64,000 bases of DNA from Cupriavidus sp. P-10 (GTDB lineage: Bacteria; Pseudomonadota; Gammaproteobacteria; Burkholderiales; Burkholderiaceae), in NCBI RefSeq assembly GCF_003402535.2, contig NZ_AP025170.1, positions 372,001-436,000 of the forward strand. The letters run 5' to 3'. Made by a program: the position numbers and the translations under genes. Below, one piece after another: positions 17,135 to 26,012 of the stretch. Within the stretch, counting starts at the first letter, position 1; each line of letters begins with the position of its first letter. Below the pieces are notes generated by a model. It was not told the origin of the DNA. It made no database searches and saw only the letters and a list, made by a program, of their open reading frames with translations.

Positions 17135-20100
17135 ATGCTCCTGTCCGCACGCCGCCCACGCATGTCTCGCGCTTTCGCTGCCTGTGCCGCCGCGCTGTCG
17201 CTGGTTGCGGCCATGCCTGCAGCCCACGCCGAAGACATCGACCTGTTCACCGGACTTCAGTCCAACGCCGGTACGCGGCCCAACGTGCTGCTGATCCTCG
17301 ACAATGCGTCGGCATGGAATGCCAATGCGGCGTTCACGTGCGGGATAGACGGCGTGGTCGGCAGCAACAACCTCAACAACAACGTCGGCGCCGAGCAGTG
17401 CGCGCTGTACAAGGCCATTTCGGACCTGATCAAGGACGACAACACCAAGGGCAAGATCAACCTTGGGCTGATGATGTTCGGGCATGGCACCAACACCGGC
17501 GGGCAGTTCCGCTTTCCTGGTGTGACGCCCCCGACCGCGCCGCCGGGGCTGACGCTGATGGACGCACAGGGCGGCACTGCCTTCCTGAACTACATCACCA
17601 CCATCGATCGCATCGCGGACAACGCCAACAACTCGCAGGTCGGCGGCGGCATGCAGGAGGCCTGGGCCTTTTTCTCTGGCAAGACCGGGTTGTCAGGGAC
17701 GAAGTACACCTCGCCGATCACCAACCCGTGCCAGCGCAACTTCATCATCTACATCGCCAACGCGCTTAACAACGGCAAGCCGCAGGACACCGGCCAGGAC
17801 GCCTACAACAAGTTGCGCGAGGCGGGCGCCAGCGCCGCGCAGCTGGTGCCGCTGGGGCTGCCCAAGGGCAACAACATCGACAACTGGGGCGACGAATGGG
17901 CGCGCTTCCTGTATGAGATGGACCTGAATGCCGCCAACAACGCCAACACGGATACGCCGACGCGGCAGAACGTCATCACCTACACCATCGCGGTGACCGA
18001 CGGCAGCAAGCAAAGCCTGGACTACCGAGACTTTGCCGCCAGCATGGGCAAGGCGGGCGGCGGCGGCAACTACCTGGTCAAGTCCGGCGATGCCGATGCG
18101 CTGTCCAATGCGTTGAAGGAAATCTTCAACGAGATGCAGGCGGTGAACAACGTGTTCGCCTCGGTCAGCCTGCCGGTCAGCGTGAACGGGCAGGGTTCGT
18201 ACCTGAACCAGGTCTATATCGGCATGTTCCGCCCCGACGGCAAGGCGCGGCCGCGATGGGTCGGCAACCTGAAGCAGTACAAGCTCGGCTACGACAGCGC
18301 AGGCAGCCTGGTGATGCTCGACGCCGGCACGCAGGGCGCGATTGACGAACCGGAGAGGGGCGCCGTCAGCAAGGCGGGCACCGGCTTCATCTCGCCAAAC
18401 GCGCGCAGCTACTGGACCGAGGATCCGCCCAAGGTGCTGGGTGGCTCGTCGGTGGTCACCGACTGGCCAGCGGACGGCTTCTGGAAGAACGCATCGGCGC
18501 TGCTGCGCAATGCCAAGGATGCGCCCGACGGCGAGATCGTGGAGAAGGGCGGTGCCGCCCAGATGCTGCGTGCCGACTACCTCACCGGCCAGACGGCACG
18601 GCGCCTGCTGACTTGCGCCAATGCGAAGTGCGGTGCGGCCACGCCGACGCTGGCGGCATTCGATACCGGCAACAAGGCGCTGACCGAAGGCAGCGGCCCG
18701 TCGCTGCTCAAGACCACCACCGCCGACGTAGCCAACATGATTGCGTGGATGCGTGGCAAGGATGTCTTCTCCAGCCTGACCGGCACCGATCCGCGCAAGG
18801 AGGCCGAGCCCGGTCCCGGCGGCAACGTCACGGTGCGCGGCTCGATCCACGGCGACGTGCTGCATTCCCGGCCGGTGGTGGTGGACTATGGCGGCACCAC
18901 CGGCGTGGTGGTGTTCTACGGCGCCAACGACGGCGTGTTTCACGCCGTGAATGGCAACCGCACCACGGCCATTGCCACCACGTCCGGCATGGTGCGCCCG
19001 GGCGGTGAGTTGTGGGGCTTCGTCGCGCCGGAGTTCTACGGCAAGCTGGCACGGCTGTATAACAACGCGCCCGAGATCCAGCTGACCGGCAGCCCGGCGG
19101 CAACCGGCGACACCCAGTTCCAGCCGCGCGATTATTTCTTTGACGGCACCACCACGGTCTACCAGAACCTGGCCGCCACCACCGGCCCCAAGGTAGTGAT
19201 CTACCTGACCGCACGGCGCGGCGGCCGGCTGATCTATGCGCTCGACGTGACTGATCCGGGCCAGCCGAAGTACCTGTGGAGCAAGACCAACAGCGATATC
19301 GCCGAGCTGGGGCAGACCTGGTCGCAGCCGCGCGTGATGCAGGTGCGCGGCCATACGGGCCCGGTGCTGATCATGGGCGCGGGCTACGACCCGGACGGCG
19401 AGGACCGCGATCCGGCGCTCAATGGCGATGCCACGGCAGGCAACCTGCAGGGCCGCGGCGTGATCGTGCTGGACGCTATCAAGGGCGACCCGGTGTGGGC
19501 CGCGCTGGCCGATTGCACCGGATTCGGTGGCACCTGCGTGACCGTGCCCGCGCTCAAGCGCGCGATCCCGTCCGACGTCGCGGTGGTCGACCGCAACGGC
19601 GACGGCTATGCCGACAAGGCCTATGTCGGCGACGTGGGCGGCAATGTCTGGCGCATCGACTTTGGCTCCAATACCAGCGACCTGCCGGCCCAATGGTCGA
19701 TCGGCAAGCTGGCGGAGCTGGGTGGCGCGGTCAATACCAACGACGCACGCAAGTTCCTCTATCCGCCCGACGTGGTCGCCACCGGCAAGTACGATGCCGT
19801 GATGATTGCCTCGGGCGACCGCGAGAAGCCGCTGTACTCGACCAGCAATACCGCGGGCGCGGCGCAGAACGTGCGGAACCGCTTCTACATGGTCAAGGAC
19901 CCCAACACCGGCAAGGGCCTGCCCGCGGAATGGACGGCGGTCAAGGAATCGACCCTGGTCGATGCGACCAGCGTGGCCTACCGCGATTCGGCGGCCGTCA
20001 ACGGCTTCTACCTGGCGTTCGGGGCCGGCGAGAAGGCGGTGAACGCGCCGCTGACGGTGGCCGGCTACACCTACTTCGGCACCAATACGCCATCGCCGAT

Positions 20101-20419
20101 CCGGGCGGGCGCATGCTACCCCGACCTCGGCATCGCGCGCGGCTACGCGGTGTCGTTCCTGAACGGGCAGGGCATCGACAACGGCCCGCGCTATGTGGTC
20201 TTCGACAACGGCGGCCTGCCGCCGTCGCCGGTGTTCGGCATGGTGTCGGTGACGCAGCCCGACGGCTCCACGCGGCTGGTGCCGGTGCTGATCGGCGGCG
20301 GCAAGCAGGGCGGCGGCGGTGGCGATGCCACTTCATCGCTGGGCGGACAGGAGGTCAAGCCCGCGAGCGTCGGCAAGCGCAAGCGCACCTACTGGTACTC
20401 GGAGGCCGACAAGAAGTAG
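17135..20419 (+). CDS. pilY1: Pilus-tip adhesin and assembly factor PilY1
   Basis: A 1094-residue exported protein. The signal peptide ends in PAAHAED. RPNVLLILDNASAWN near residue 50 starts a von Willebrand A-like domain, but the metal site is degenerate (DNASA rather than DxSxS). The C-terminal half is the PilC/PilY1 beta-propeller (PF05567-like): FYGANDGVFHAVNG near residue 590 and the calcium-loop DRNGDGYADKAYVGDVGGN near residue 820. AAAGGA upstream supports ATG 17135. PilY1 sits at the pilus tip, aids extension and mediates surface contact. The five pilin genes upstream supply its tip complex. Confidence 0.92.
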   Translation: MLLSARRPRMSRAFAACAAALSLVAAMPAAHAEDIDLFTGLQSNAGTRPNVLLILDNASAWNANAAFTCGIDGVVGSNNLNNNVGAEQCALYKAISDLIKDDNTKGKINLGLMMFGHGTNTGGQFRFPGVTPPTAPPGLTLMDAQGGTAFLNYITTIDRIADNANNSQVGGGMQEAWAFFSGKTGLSGTKYTSPITNPCQRNFIIYIANALNNGKPQDTGQDAYNKLREAGASAAQLVPLGLPKGNNIDNWGDEWARFLYEMDLNAANNANTDTPTRQNVITYTIAVTDGSKQSLDYRDFAASMGKAGGGGNYLVKSGDADALSNALKEIFNEMQAVNNVFASVSLPVSVNGQGSYLNQVYIGMFRPDGKARPRWVGNLKQYKLGYDSAGSLVMLDAGTQGAIDEPERGAVSKAGTGFISPNARSYWTEDPPKVLGGSSVVTDWPADGFWKNASALLRNAKDAPDGEIVEKGGAAQMLRADYLTGQTARRLLTCANAKCGAATPTLAAFDTGNKALTEGSGPSLLKTTTADVANMIAWMRGKDVFSSLTGTDPRKEAEPGPGGNVTVRGSIHGDVLHSRPVVVDYGGTTGVVVFYGANDGVFHAVNGNRTTAIATTSGMVRPGGELWGFVAPEFYGKLARLYNNAPEIQLTGSPAATGDTQFQPRDYFFDGTTTVYQNLAATTGPKVVIYLTARRGGRLIYALDVTDPGQPKYLWSKTNSDIAELGQTWSQPRVMQVRGHTGPVLIMGAGYDPDGEDRDPALNGDATAGNLQGRGVIVLDAIKGDPVWAALADCTGFGGTCVTVPALKRAIPSDVAVVDRNGDGYADKAYVGDVGGNVWRIDFGSNTSDLPAQWSIGKLAELGGAVNTNDARKFLYPPDVVATGKYDAVMIASGDREKPLYSTSNTAGAAQNVRNRFYMVKDPNTGKGLPAEWTAVKESTLVDATSVAYRDSAAVNGFYLAFGAGEKAVNAPLTVAGYTYFGTNTPSPIRAGACYPDLGIARGYAVSFLNGQGIDNGPRYVVFDNGGLPPSPVFGMVSVTQPDGSTRLVPVLIGGGKQGGGGGDATSSLGGQEVKPASVGKRKRTYWYSEADKK

Positions 20420-20442
20420 CCGCGAGGGTTAGGCCACCATGG

Positions 20443-21939
20443 TCAGCGTGGCGACTTCAACGCTGCGCTGTCGCCTTCCTGCCACCACCCGCCGCCCAGC
20501 GCCTGCAGCAGCGCCGCCGAATCCGCGAGCCCGTCGGCGCGCGACTGCGCCAGGTCCAATGAAGCCTGCCGCGCCTCGCGCTCGGCATCGAGCACGGCCA
20601 GCTGGCTGACGCCGCCGAGCCGGTACTGTTCCGACACCACCGTTAGCGTGTCGCGCGCCTGGCGCGCGTTGTCGGCGCGCTCGCGCAGCGTGGCGGCGTC
20701 GGCCTCCAGCGCGCGCAGCGAATCCGCCACGTCCTGCAAGCCTTGCAGCACGGCCTGCTGGTAGGCGGCCAGCGCCTGCTCGTACGCCGCTTCTGCCGCG
20801 CGCTTGCGTGCCTGCAGTTCGCCGCCGCGGAATACCGGCTGCACCAGCCCGGCCGCCAGGCTCCACACGTTCAGGCTGCTGAACAGGTCGCGCGCGGCAA
20901 TGGCCTGGCTGCCGCCGCTGGCGCTCAGCGTGATCTGCGGATACAGGTTGGCGGTGGCCACGCCGATATCGGCGCTGGCCTGGTGCAGCAGCGCTTCGGC
21001 CGCGCGGATGTCCGGGCGGCGCCGCGCCAGCGTGGCCGGCAGGCTGACCGGCAGCGTGTCGGGCAGATGCAGCGCGTCCAGCGTGAATGTCGGCAACGAG
21101 GCCGCTGCCGGGGTCTGGCCGGTGTAGACCGCGAGCTGGTGCCGCGTGGTCTCCAGCTGGCGTTGCAGGCCAGGCACCAGCGCCTGCGTCTGCGCCAGCT
21201 GCGCGCGCTGGCGCTGCACGTCGACGCGCGCGACGCCGCCGGCGCGCAGCCGTTCGTCGGCGATGCCGAGCTGGCGCCGCTGGGCTTCCGCCAGCGCCAG
21301 GGTATCGGCCAGCTGCGCGCGCAGTCCCGCCTCGCGGATCGCCGCGGTGGCGACGTTGGCGGCCAGCGCCAGCCGCGCCGCTTCCAGCTCGTAGCCCTGG
21401 TAGTCGACCGCGGCCTGCAGCCCTTCGAGTTCGCGCCGCTGGCCGCCGAACAGGTCGAGCACGTAGGACACCTGCACCGTGGCGCCGTACAGCGTAAACG
21501 GTCCCGGGCTGGGGATCGACGTAATGCCCATCGACTGGAAATTGACCTGCTGGCGCGTGGTATTGAGCTGGGCGTCGACAGCGGGCCAGCGCGTGGCGCC
21601 GGTGCGCGCGGCGAGGTTTTCCTGCGCCTCGCGCAGCCGCGCGCGCGCCTGCGCCAGCGTGGGGCTGGCGTCGAGCGCCATGCGGATGGTGGCGTCCAGT
21701 TCGGGGCTGCGGAACAGCGTCCACCATTGTGCCGGCACGTCGGCGCCGGCGGCCAGCGTCTGCGCGTGGGATTGCGGGTGGCGATCGCCGCTGTCGGCCG
21801 CCACGGTGGCAACCGGTTGCGGGCCTGGCACGTAGCCGGCGTCGTCGGTCGGCGCGGGGCTGCGGAAGTCGGGGCCGACGGCACAGCCGGCCAGCAACGC
21901 GGCCACGGCCACGGTCACAAGAGGAAGAAATCGGGTCAT
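20443..21939 (-). CDS. Outer-membrane efflux lipoprotein (NodT/OprM type)
   Basis: A 498-residue outer-membrane factor. Signal peptide with lipobox LLAGCAVGPDF, then the usual PxVxxPxxW-like region and two paired helical-hairpin repeats with AAVDYQGYELEAARLALAANVA and AAEAAYEQALAAYQQAVLQGLQDV. It forms a TolC-like trimeric duct. It is the last gene of the minus-strand export operon, 12 bp after the permease, so it provides the outer-membrane channel of that ABC pump. Confidence 0.92.
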   Translation of the reverse strand: MTRFLPLVTVAVAALLAGCAVGPDFRSPAPTDDAGYVPGPQPVATVAADSGDRHPQSHAQTLAAGADVPAQWWTLFRSPELDATIRMALDASPTLAQARARLREAQENLAARTGATRWPAVDAQLNTTRQQVNFQSMGITSIPSPGPFTLYGATVQVSYVLDLFGGQRRELEGLQAAVDYQGYELEAARLALAANVATAAIREAGLRAQLADTLALAEAQRRQLGIADERLRAGGVARVDVQRQRAQLAQTQALVPGLQRQLETTRHQLAVYTGQTPAAASLPTFTLDALHLPDTLPVSLPATLARRRPDIRAAEALLHQASADIGVATANLYPQITLSASGGSQAIAARDLFSSLNVWSLAAGLVQPVFRGGELQARKRAAEAAYEQALAAYQQAVLQGLQDVADSLRALEADAATLRERADNARQARDTLTVVSEQYRLGGVSQLAVLDAEREARQASLDLAQSRADGLADSAALLQALGGGWWQEGDSAALKSPR

Positions 21940-21951
21940 GGCAACAATCCT

Positions 21952-23130
21952 TCAGTCCAGCGTGCGGCGGTAGAAGCGCACCGCGATCATCATCACCACC
22001 ACGATGAACAGCGCCATCGGCCAGACCTGTGGCCATAGCTCGGCCCAGCCGCTGCCCTTGAGCAGGATGCCGCGCACCATGCGGTTGAAATACGTCATCG
22101 GCAGGATGTTGCCGATCGCCTGCGCCCAGCCGGGCATGCCGGCGAACGGGAACATGAAGCCCGACAGCAGGATGTTGGGCAGGAAGTAGAAGAAGGTCAG
22201 CTGCATGGCCTGCAGCTGGTTCTGCGCCAGCGACGACAGCGTGATGCCCACCGTCAGGTTGGCCGCGATGAACAGCAGCGCCGCCAGGTACACCGCAGTC
22301 ACCGAGCCGACGAAGGGCACGTCGAAGATCCAGCGCGCGGCCAGCAGCACGATGGTCGACTGGATCAGCCCGATGAAGATATACGGCACGATCTTGCCGG
22401 TCATCACCTCCAGCGGCCGCACCGGCGTGGCCAGCAGGTTTTCCATGGTGCCGCGCTCGCGTTCGCGCGTCATCGCCAGCCCGGTCATCATCACCATGGT
22501 CATCGACAGGATCACGCCCATCAGGCCGGGGATGATGTTGTACTGGGTCAGGCCCTCTGGGTTGTACAGGCGCTGCACCTGCACGTCGAACGGCGCCTTG
22601 CCGCCCGCCAGCGGCGCCAGCGAGCCTTTCAGGTCATGGGTGCCGACGCTGAACGGCAGCTGCGGCAGCGCGGCGATCGCCTGGCCGGTGGCCGAGGGAT
22701 CGGTGGCATCGGCCTCCACCAGCAGCGCGGGGCGTTCGCCACGCAGCAGCTTGCGCGTGAAGTCGGGCGGGATGCTGAGCACGAACTGCACGTCGCCCTT
22801 CATCAGCGCCTCGCGTCCGGCAGCTTCGTCGGGCAGCGTGGCGACCACCTTGAAGTAGGTGGAGTTCTGCATGCTGGCGATAAAGGTGCGTGTGAATTCG
22901 CTCTGGTCGGCGGCGATCACCGCGGTCGGCAGGTGGCGCGGGTCGGTGTTGATGGCAAAGCCGAACAGCAGCAACTGCATGATCGGCAGGCCGACGATCA
23001 TGCCAAAGGTGACGCGGTCGCGGCGCAGCTGCAGGAATTCCTTCAGCACGATGCTCCACCAGCGCTGGAGCGAAAAGCGCGTGCCGTTGGCGCGTGGCTT
23101 GCGGGGGTTCCGGATGGCGGCGGCGTTCAT
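21952..23130 (-). CDS. ABC-2 type export permease
   Basis: A 392-residue inner-membrane protein. One N-terminal membrane helix follows ALxRWWSIVLKEF-type sequence (LKEFLQLRRDRVTFGMIVG), then a large periplasmic domain (residues ~60-180) and five C-terminal helices. The family motif TREREQGT appears as TRERERGTMENLLATPVRP. It resembles E. coli YhhJ/YbhS/YbhR. A four-base ATGA overlap joins it to the ATPase gene. Only one permease is present, so it probably works as a homodimer. Confidence 0.92.
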   Translation of the reverse strand: MNAAAIRNPRKPRANGTRFSLQRWWSIVLKEFLQLRRDRVTFGMIVGLPIMQLLLFGFAINTDPRHLPTAVIAADQSEFTRTFIASMQNSTYFKVVATLPDEAAGREALMKGDVQFVLSIPPDFTRKLLRGERPALLVEADATDPSATGQAIAALPQLPFSVGTHDLKGSLAPLAGGKAPFDVQVQRLYNPEGLTQYNIIPGLMGVILSMTMVMMTGLAMTRERERGTMENLLATPVRPLEVMTGKIVPYIFIGLIQSTIVLLAARWIFDVPFVGSVTAVYLAALLFIAANLTVGITLSSLAQNQLQAMQLTFFYFLPNILLSGFMFPFAGMPGWAQAIGNILPMTYFNRMVRGILLKGSGWAELWPQVWPMALFIVVVMMIAVRFYRRTLD

Positions 23131-24113
23131 GTCGGCTCCTTCGCCTTGCGCGTGCCCATGTTGTCCTCGGCCCGGCTCATCATGTGGATGAACACGTCTT
23201 CCAGGCTGGTCTCGGTCTGCGTCACGCGGCGTCCCGGTCCGGCCAGGCGTTCAAGCGTGGCAGCCAGCGCCTGCGCGTCGCGGCCGGTGACGTGCAGCGC
23301 GGTGCCAAATGCCACGGTCTGCTCCACGCCGGGCGCACCCTGCAACTGCCCTGACAGCGTGGCGAGGTCGTCGCCTTCCACGCTCCACGTCGACAGATGC
23401 TGGCTGGCCACGACCTCGTCGGCGGTGCCTTGCGCCAGCGGCTTGCCGTAGGCGATATAGGCGAGCTTGTGGCAACGCTCGGCCTCGTCCATGTAGTGCG
23501 TGCTGACCAGCACCGAGATGCCGCGCGCGGCAAGCAGGTGCAACTGCTCCCAGAAGTCGCGCCGCGCCTTGGGGTCGACGCCGGCGGTGGGCTCGTCCAG
23601 CAGCAGCAGTTCCGGCTCGTGCAGCAGGCACGCCGCCAGCGCCAGCCGCTGCTTCCAGCCACCCGACAGCGACCCGGCGAGCTGCGCCGAGCGCGTGGCC
23701 AGGCCCAGGTCTTCCAGCGCGCGGTCGACCGCATTGCGCCGGTCCGGCATGCCGTACACGCGCGCTACGAAGTCGAGGTTCTCGCGGATCGACAGGTCGT
23801 CCCAGTACGAGAATTTCTGCGTCATGTAGCCGACGCGGCGCTTGATCTCGTCGGACTCGCTCAGGATGTCGAAGCCCAGGCAGGTGCCCTCGCCGGAATC
23901 GGGCGTCAGCAGGCCGCACATCATGCGGATCGAAGTGGTCTTGCCGCTGCCGTTGGGACCGAGGAAGCCAAAGATCTCGCCGCGCGCGACCTGCATGCTG
24001 AGGTCGTTGACCACGTGCTTGTCGCCGAAGTGCTTGTTCAGCCCGCGCACGTCGATGGCGAGTCCTTGCGCGCGGCCGTTGGCGCTGGCGCCGGTGTCAA
24101 TGCTCGTGTTCAT
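23127..24113 (-). CDS. ABC exporter ATP-binding protein
   Basis: A 328-residue ATPase. Walker A GPNGSGKTTS near residue 54, Q-loop MTQKFSYWDDLS, signature LSGGWKQRLALA, Walker B LLLLDEPTAGVDP and the switch STHYMDEAERC are complete. The C-terminal ~80 residues form an extension ending with a typical EDVFIHM. It energises the ABC-2 permease. It overlaps hlyD and the permease by four bases each. The signature has GGWKQ in place of GGxxQ with usual residues, which is within family variation. Confidence 0.93.
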   Translation of the reverse strand: MNTSIDTGASANGRAQGLAIDVRGLNKHFGDKHVVNDLSMQVARGEIFGFLGPNGSGKTTSIRMMCGLLTPDSGEGTCLGFDILSESDEIKRRVGYMTQKFSYWDDLSIRENLDFVARVYGMPDRRNAVDRALEDLGLATRSAQLAGSLSGGWKQRLALAACLLHEPELLLLDEPTAGVDPKARRDFWEQLHLLAARGISVLVSTHYMDEAERCHKLAYIAYGKPLAQGTADEVVASQHLSTWSVEGDDLATLSGQLQGAPGVEQTVAFGTALHVTGRDAQALAATLERLAGPGRRVTQTETSLEDVFIHMMSRAEDNMGTRKAKEPT

Positions 24114-25096
24114 TGCCGCACCACCTCGACGGGCTGGCCGGGCCGCAGCTTGATGGCATCGGCGGCCGACGGGCGCGCTTCCACCAGGAACACCAGCTTG
24201 TTGCGGGTCTCGTTGCTGTAGATCACCGGCGGCGTGAATTCGGCTTCGTTCGCGACATAGGTGATGCTGGCCGCCACCGGCGCGGCGCAGCCGTCGCAGC
24301 GCACCTGCACCGCCTGCCCGTTGCGCAGCGCGCCGACCACGGCCTCGGGCACGTAGAAGCGCACCTTGACGTTGCCGGGCGGCAGCATGCGCACCACCGG
24401 GCTGCCGGCGGGCACCCATTCGCCGAGGCGGTAGGGCGTGTCGTAGACCAGCCCGGCCTGCGTGGCGGCCACGGTCTTGCGCGACAGCTTCCAGTCTGCC
24501 TGCGCCAGCGCGGCGCGCGCGGCGGCGACTTGCGCGGCCTGCGCCGCCTGCTGCGCATCGCGGCCCGGCAGCCGTGCCACGTCGATATCGCGCTGCAGCT
24601 CGCGCACGCGTGCCGCATCGCTGCGGGCCTGCGCGCGCGATTCGTCGAGCTGCGCCTGCGCAATGCCGCCGATCTCGAACTGGCGCTCGTCGCGACGCTG
24701 CGCGGCGGCGCTGCGTTGCGCCTGGGCCTGCGCCTGCGCCAGCTGGGCACGGCTGACGTCGACCTCGACCGGGCGCTTGCCGGTCTTCATGTCCTGCAAC
24801 TGGGCTTCGGCGGCGCGCAACTGGTCCTCGGCCTGCTGGCGCGCGGCGCGTTCGTCATCGGATTCGAGCGCGAACAGCGCGGCGCCCTGCGCGACCTGCT
24901 GGCCGCGCTGCACGGAGAGCGTATCGAGGCGGCCGGCAAAGGGCGAGGCGACGCTGACGAACTCGCCTTCGATATAGCCTTGCCAGGTGTCGGTGCCGGA
25001 CTTGCTGCAGCCGGCGGCCAGCAGCGCGGCGCCGAGCAGCGCAGCGATGGGGAGCGCGCGCGGCGGCGCGAGAAGGTCGGAAACAGCGGTGTTCAT
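24110..25096 (-). CDS. HlyD-family periplasmic adaptor lipoprotein
   Basis: A 328-residue membrane-fusion protein. It is a predicted lipoprotein (AALLAAGCSKSG). YIEGEFVSVASPFAGRLDTL and VQRGQQVAQGAALFALE form the first lipoyl half; a long coiled coil rich in Gln/Ala spans residues ~75-200; AGLVYDTPYRLGEWVPAGSPVV gives the second lipoyl half. It bridges the ABC-2 permease and the outer-membrane factor of the same operon. The start at 25096 overlaps the TetR stop by four bases; longer frames into tetR are not supported. Confidence 0.92.
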   Translation of the reverse strand: MNTAVSDLLAPPRALPIAALLGAALLAAGCSKSGTDTWQGYIEGEFVSVASPFAGRLDTLSVQRGQQVAQGAALFALESDDERAARQQAEDQLRAAEAQLQDMKTGKRPVEVDVSRAQLAQAQAQAQRSAAAQRRDERQFEIGGIAQAQLDESRAQARSDAARVRELQRDIDVARLPGRDAQQAAQAAQVAAARAALAQADWKLSRKTVAATQAGLVYDTPYRLGEWVPAGSPVVRMLPPGNVKVRFYVPEAVVGALRNGQAVQVRCDGCAAPVAASITYVANEAEFTPPVIYSNETRNKLVFLVEARPSAADAIKLRPGQPVEVVRQ

Positions 25097-25836
25097 GAAG
25101 CGGACTCCGGGGAATGCCTGGGCGCGCGGCCCTTCTTTTTCGATGCGGGTGCAGGGGAGGCGTTGGCACCGGCAGTCGGCACGGGGCTCAGGCCGTGCGT
25201 CAGCAGTGCCGAGACATGGCGCACCAGCGCGTCGGTATCGACCGCCTCGGCACCGGGCAGCCGGCGCCAGATATGCGTGGTGGCCAGCGGCAGCAGCGTC
25301 AGGCCCACCAGCGACGGCATCACCAGTGCCGGTTCCAGCCCGCGGTTGAGCTGCCCGTTGGCGATCGCCGCGGCCAGCGGCGCCATCATGGCGCCGGCAC
25401 GCTGCAGCGCGAAGCGCTTCAGCACACGCTCGCGCAGCGCGCCGTCGTCGCTGGCGACCTCGCGGATCCACAGGCCGGGAAACCAGGGCGTATCGGCCAC
25501 GGCGCGGACCAGCCGGGTGGCGATGCCGACCAGCATCGCCAACGGCTCAGTGTCCTGCGGGCCGGCGGCGAAGAACTGTGCCACCAGTGGCTGCACCTTT
25601 TCCTCGATCACGGCATCGAGCAGCAGGTCGCGGTCGCTGAAGTAATAGTGGACCAGCGCGGGCGTGACGCCCGCCAGCACGGCGATGGCCTTGACCGGCG
25701 TGCCGGCGACGCCTTGCCGCGAGAACAGGTCGGTGGCGGCATCGAGGATGCGCTCGCGCTGGCCGGGCTGGCCGGCGGCAGGGCGCCCGGGCGTGCGACG
25801 CTCTGGCGGCTTCGGGGTAGCGGGTTTGCGTGGCAT
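25093..25836 (-). CDS. TetR/AcrR-family repressor of the export operon
   Basis: A 247-residue regulator. A basic proline-rich tail precedes the HTH: RERILDAATDLFSRQGVAGTPVKAIAVLAGVTPALVHYYFSDRDLL-type order is clear in residues 28-75. The ligand-binding C-terminal domain follows. It is the first gene of the operon tetR-hlyD-ATPase-permease-outer membrane factor, all overlapping or within 12 bp. It probably represses its own operon by binding the AT-rich palindrome upstream. The inducer is unknown; drugs or aromatic compounds are usual for this class. Confidence 0.9.
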   Translation of the reverse strand: MPRKPATPKPPERRTPGRPAAGQPGQRERILDAATDLFSRQGVAGTPVKAIAVLAGVTPALVHYYFSDRDLLLDAVIEEKVQPLVAQFFAAGPQDTEPLAMLVGIATRLVRAVADTPWFPGLWIREVASDDGALRERVLKRFALQRAGAMMAPLAAAIANGQLNRGLEPALVMPSLVGLTLLPLATTHIWRRLPGAEAVDTDALVRHVSALLTHGLSPVPTAGANASPAPASKKKGRAPRHSPESAS

Positions 25837-25863
25837 GGCTATGTATTGAACCGTGTCGAATCA

Positions 25864-25891
25864 ATATTAATTTTCGAATTAATTAATTCAA
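25864..25891 (-). promoter_or_regulatory. Candidate promoter-operator of the export operon
   Basis: On the minus strand TTGAAT (25886-25891) and TAATAT (25864-25869) are 16 bases apart. The 14-bp palindrome GAATTAATTAATTC at 25876-25889 overlaps the -35 box and spacer. Repressor binding here would block RNA polymerase. The AT island is conspicuous in GC-rich surroundings and may also serve the divergent porin gene. Confidence 0.6.
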
Positions 25892-26012
25892 GCCCGGTTA
25901 CAACGTCGGCATTCCCGCACCTGGCTCGCGGTGGACATGTCATGTGCCCTTGGCTATGCTGCGTGCGCCGGGGGCGCCGCTCCCGGCACTTCGTTCGCCA
26001 GCCCCTTCTTCC

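Noticed and set aside
17693..19693. A 666-codon minus-strand frame inside pilY1
   Set aside because: Antisense to conserved PilY1 domains; no independent signals.
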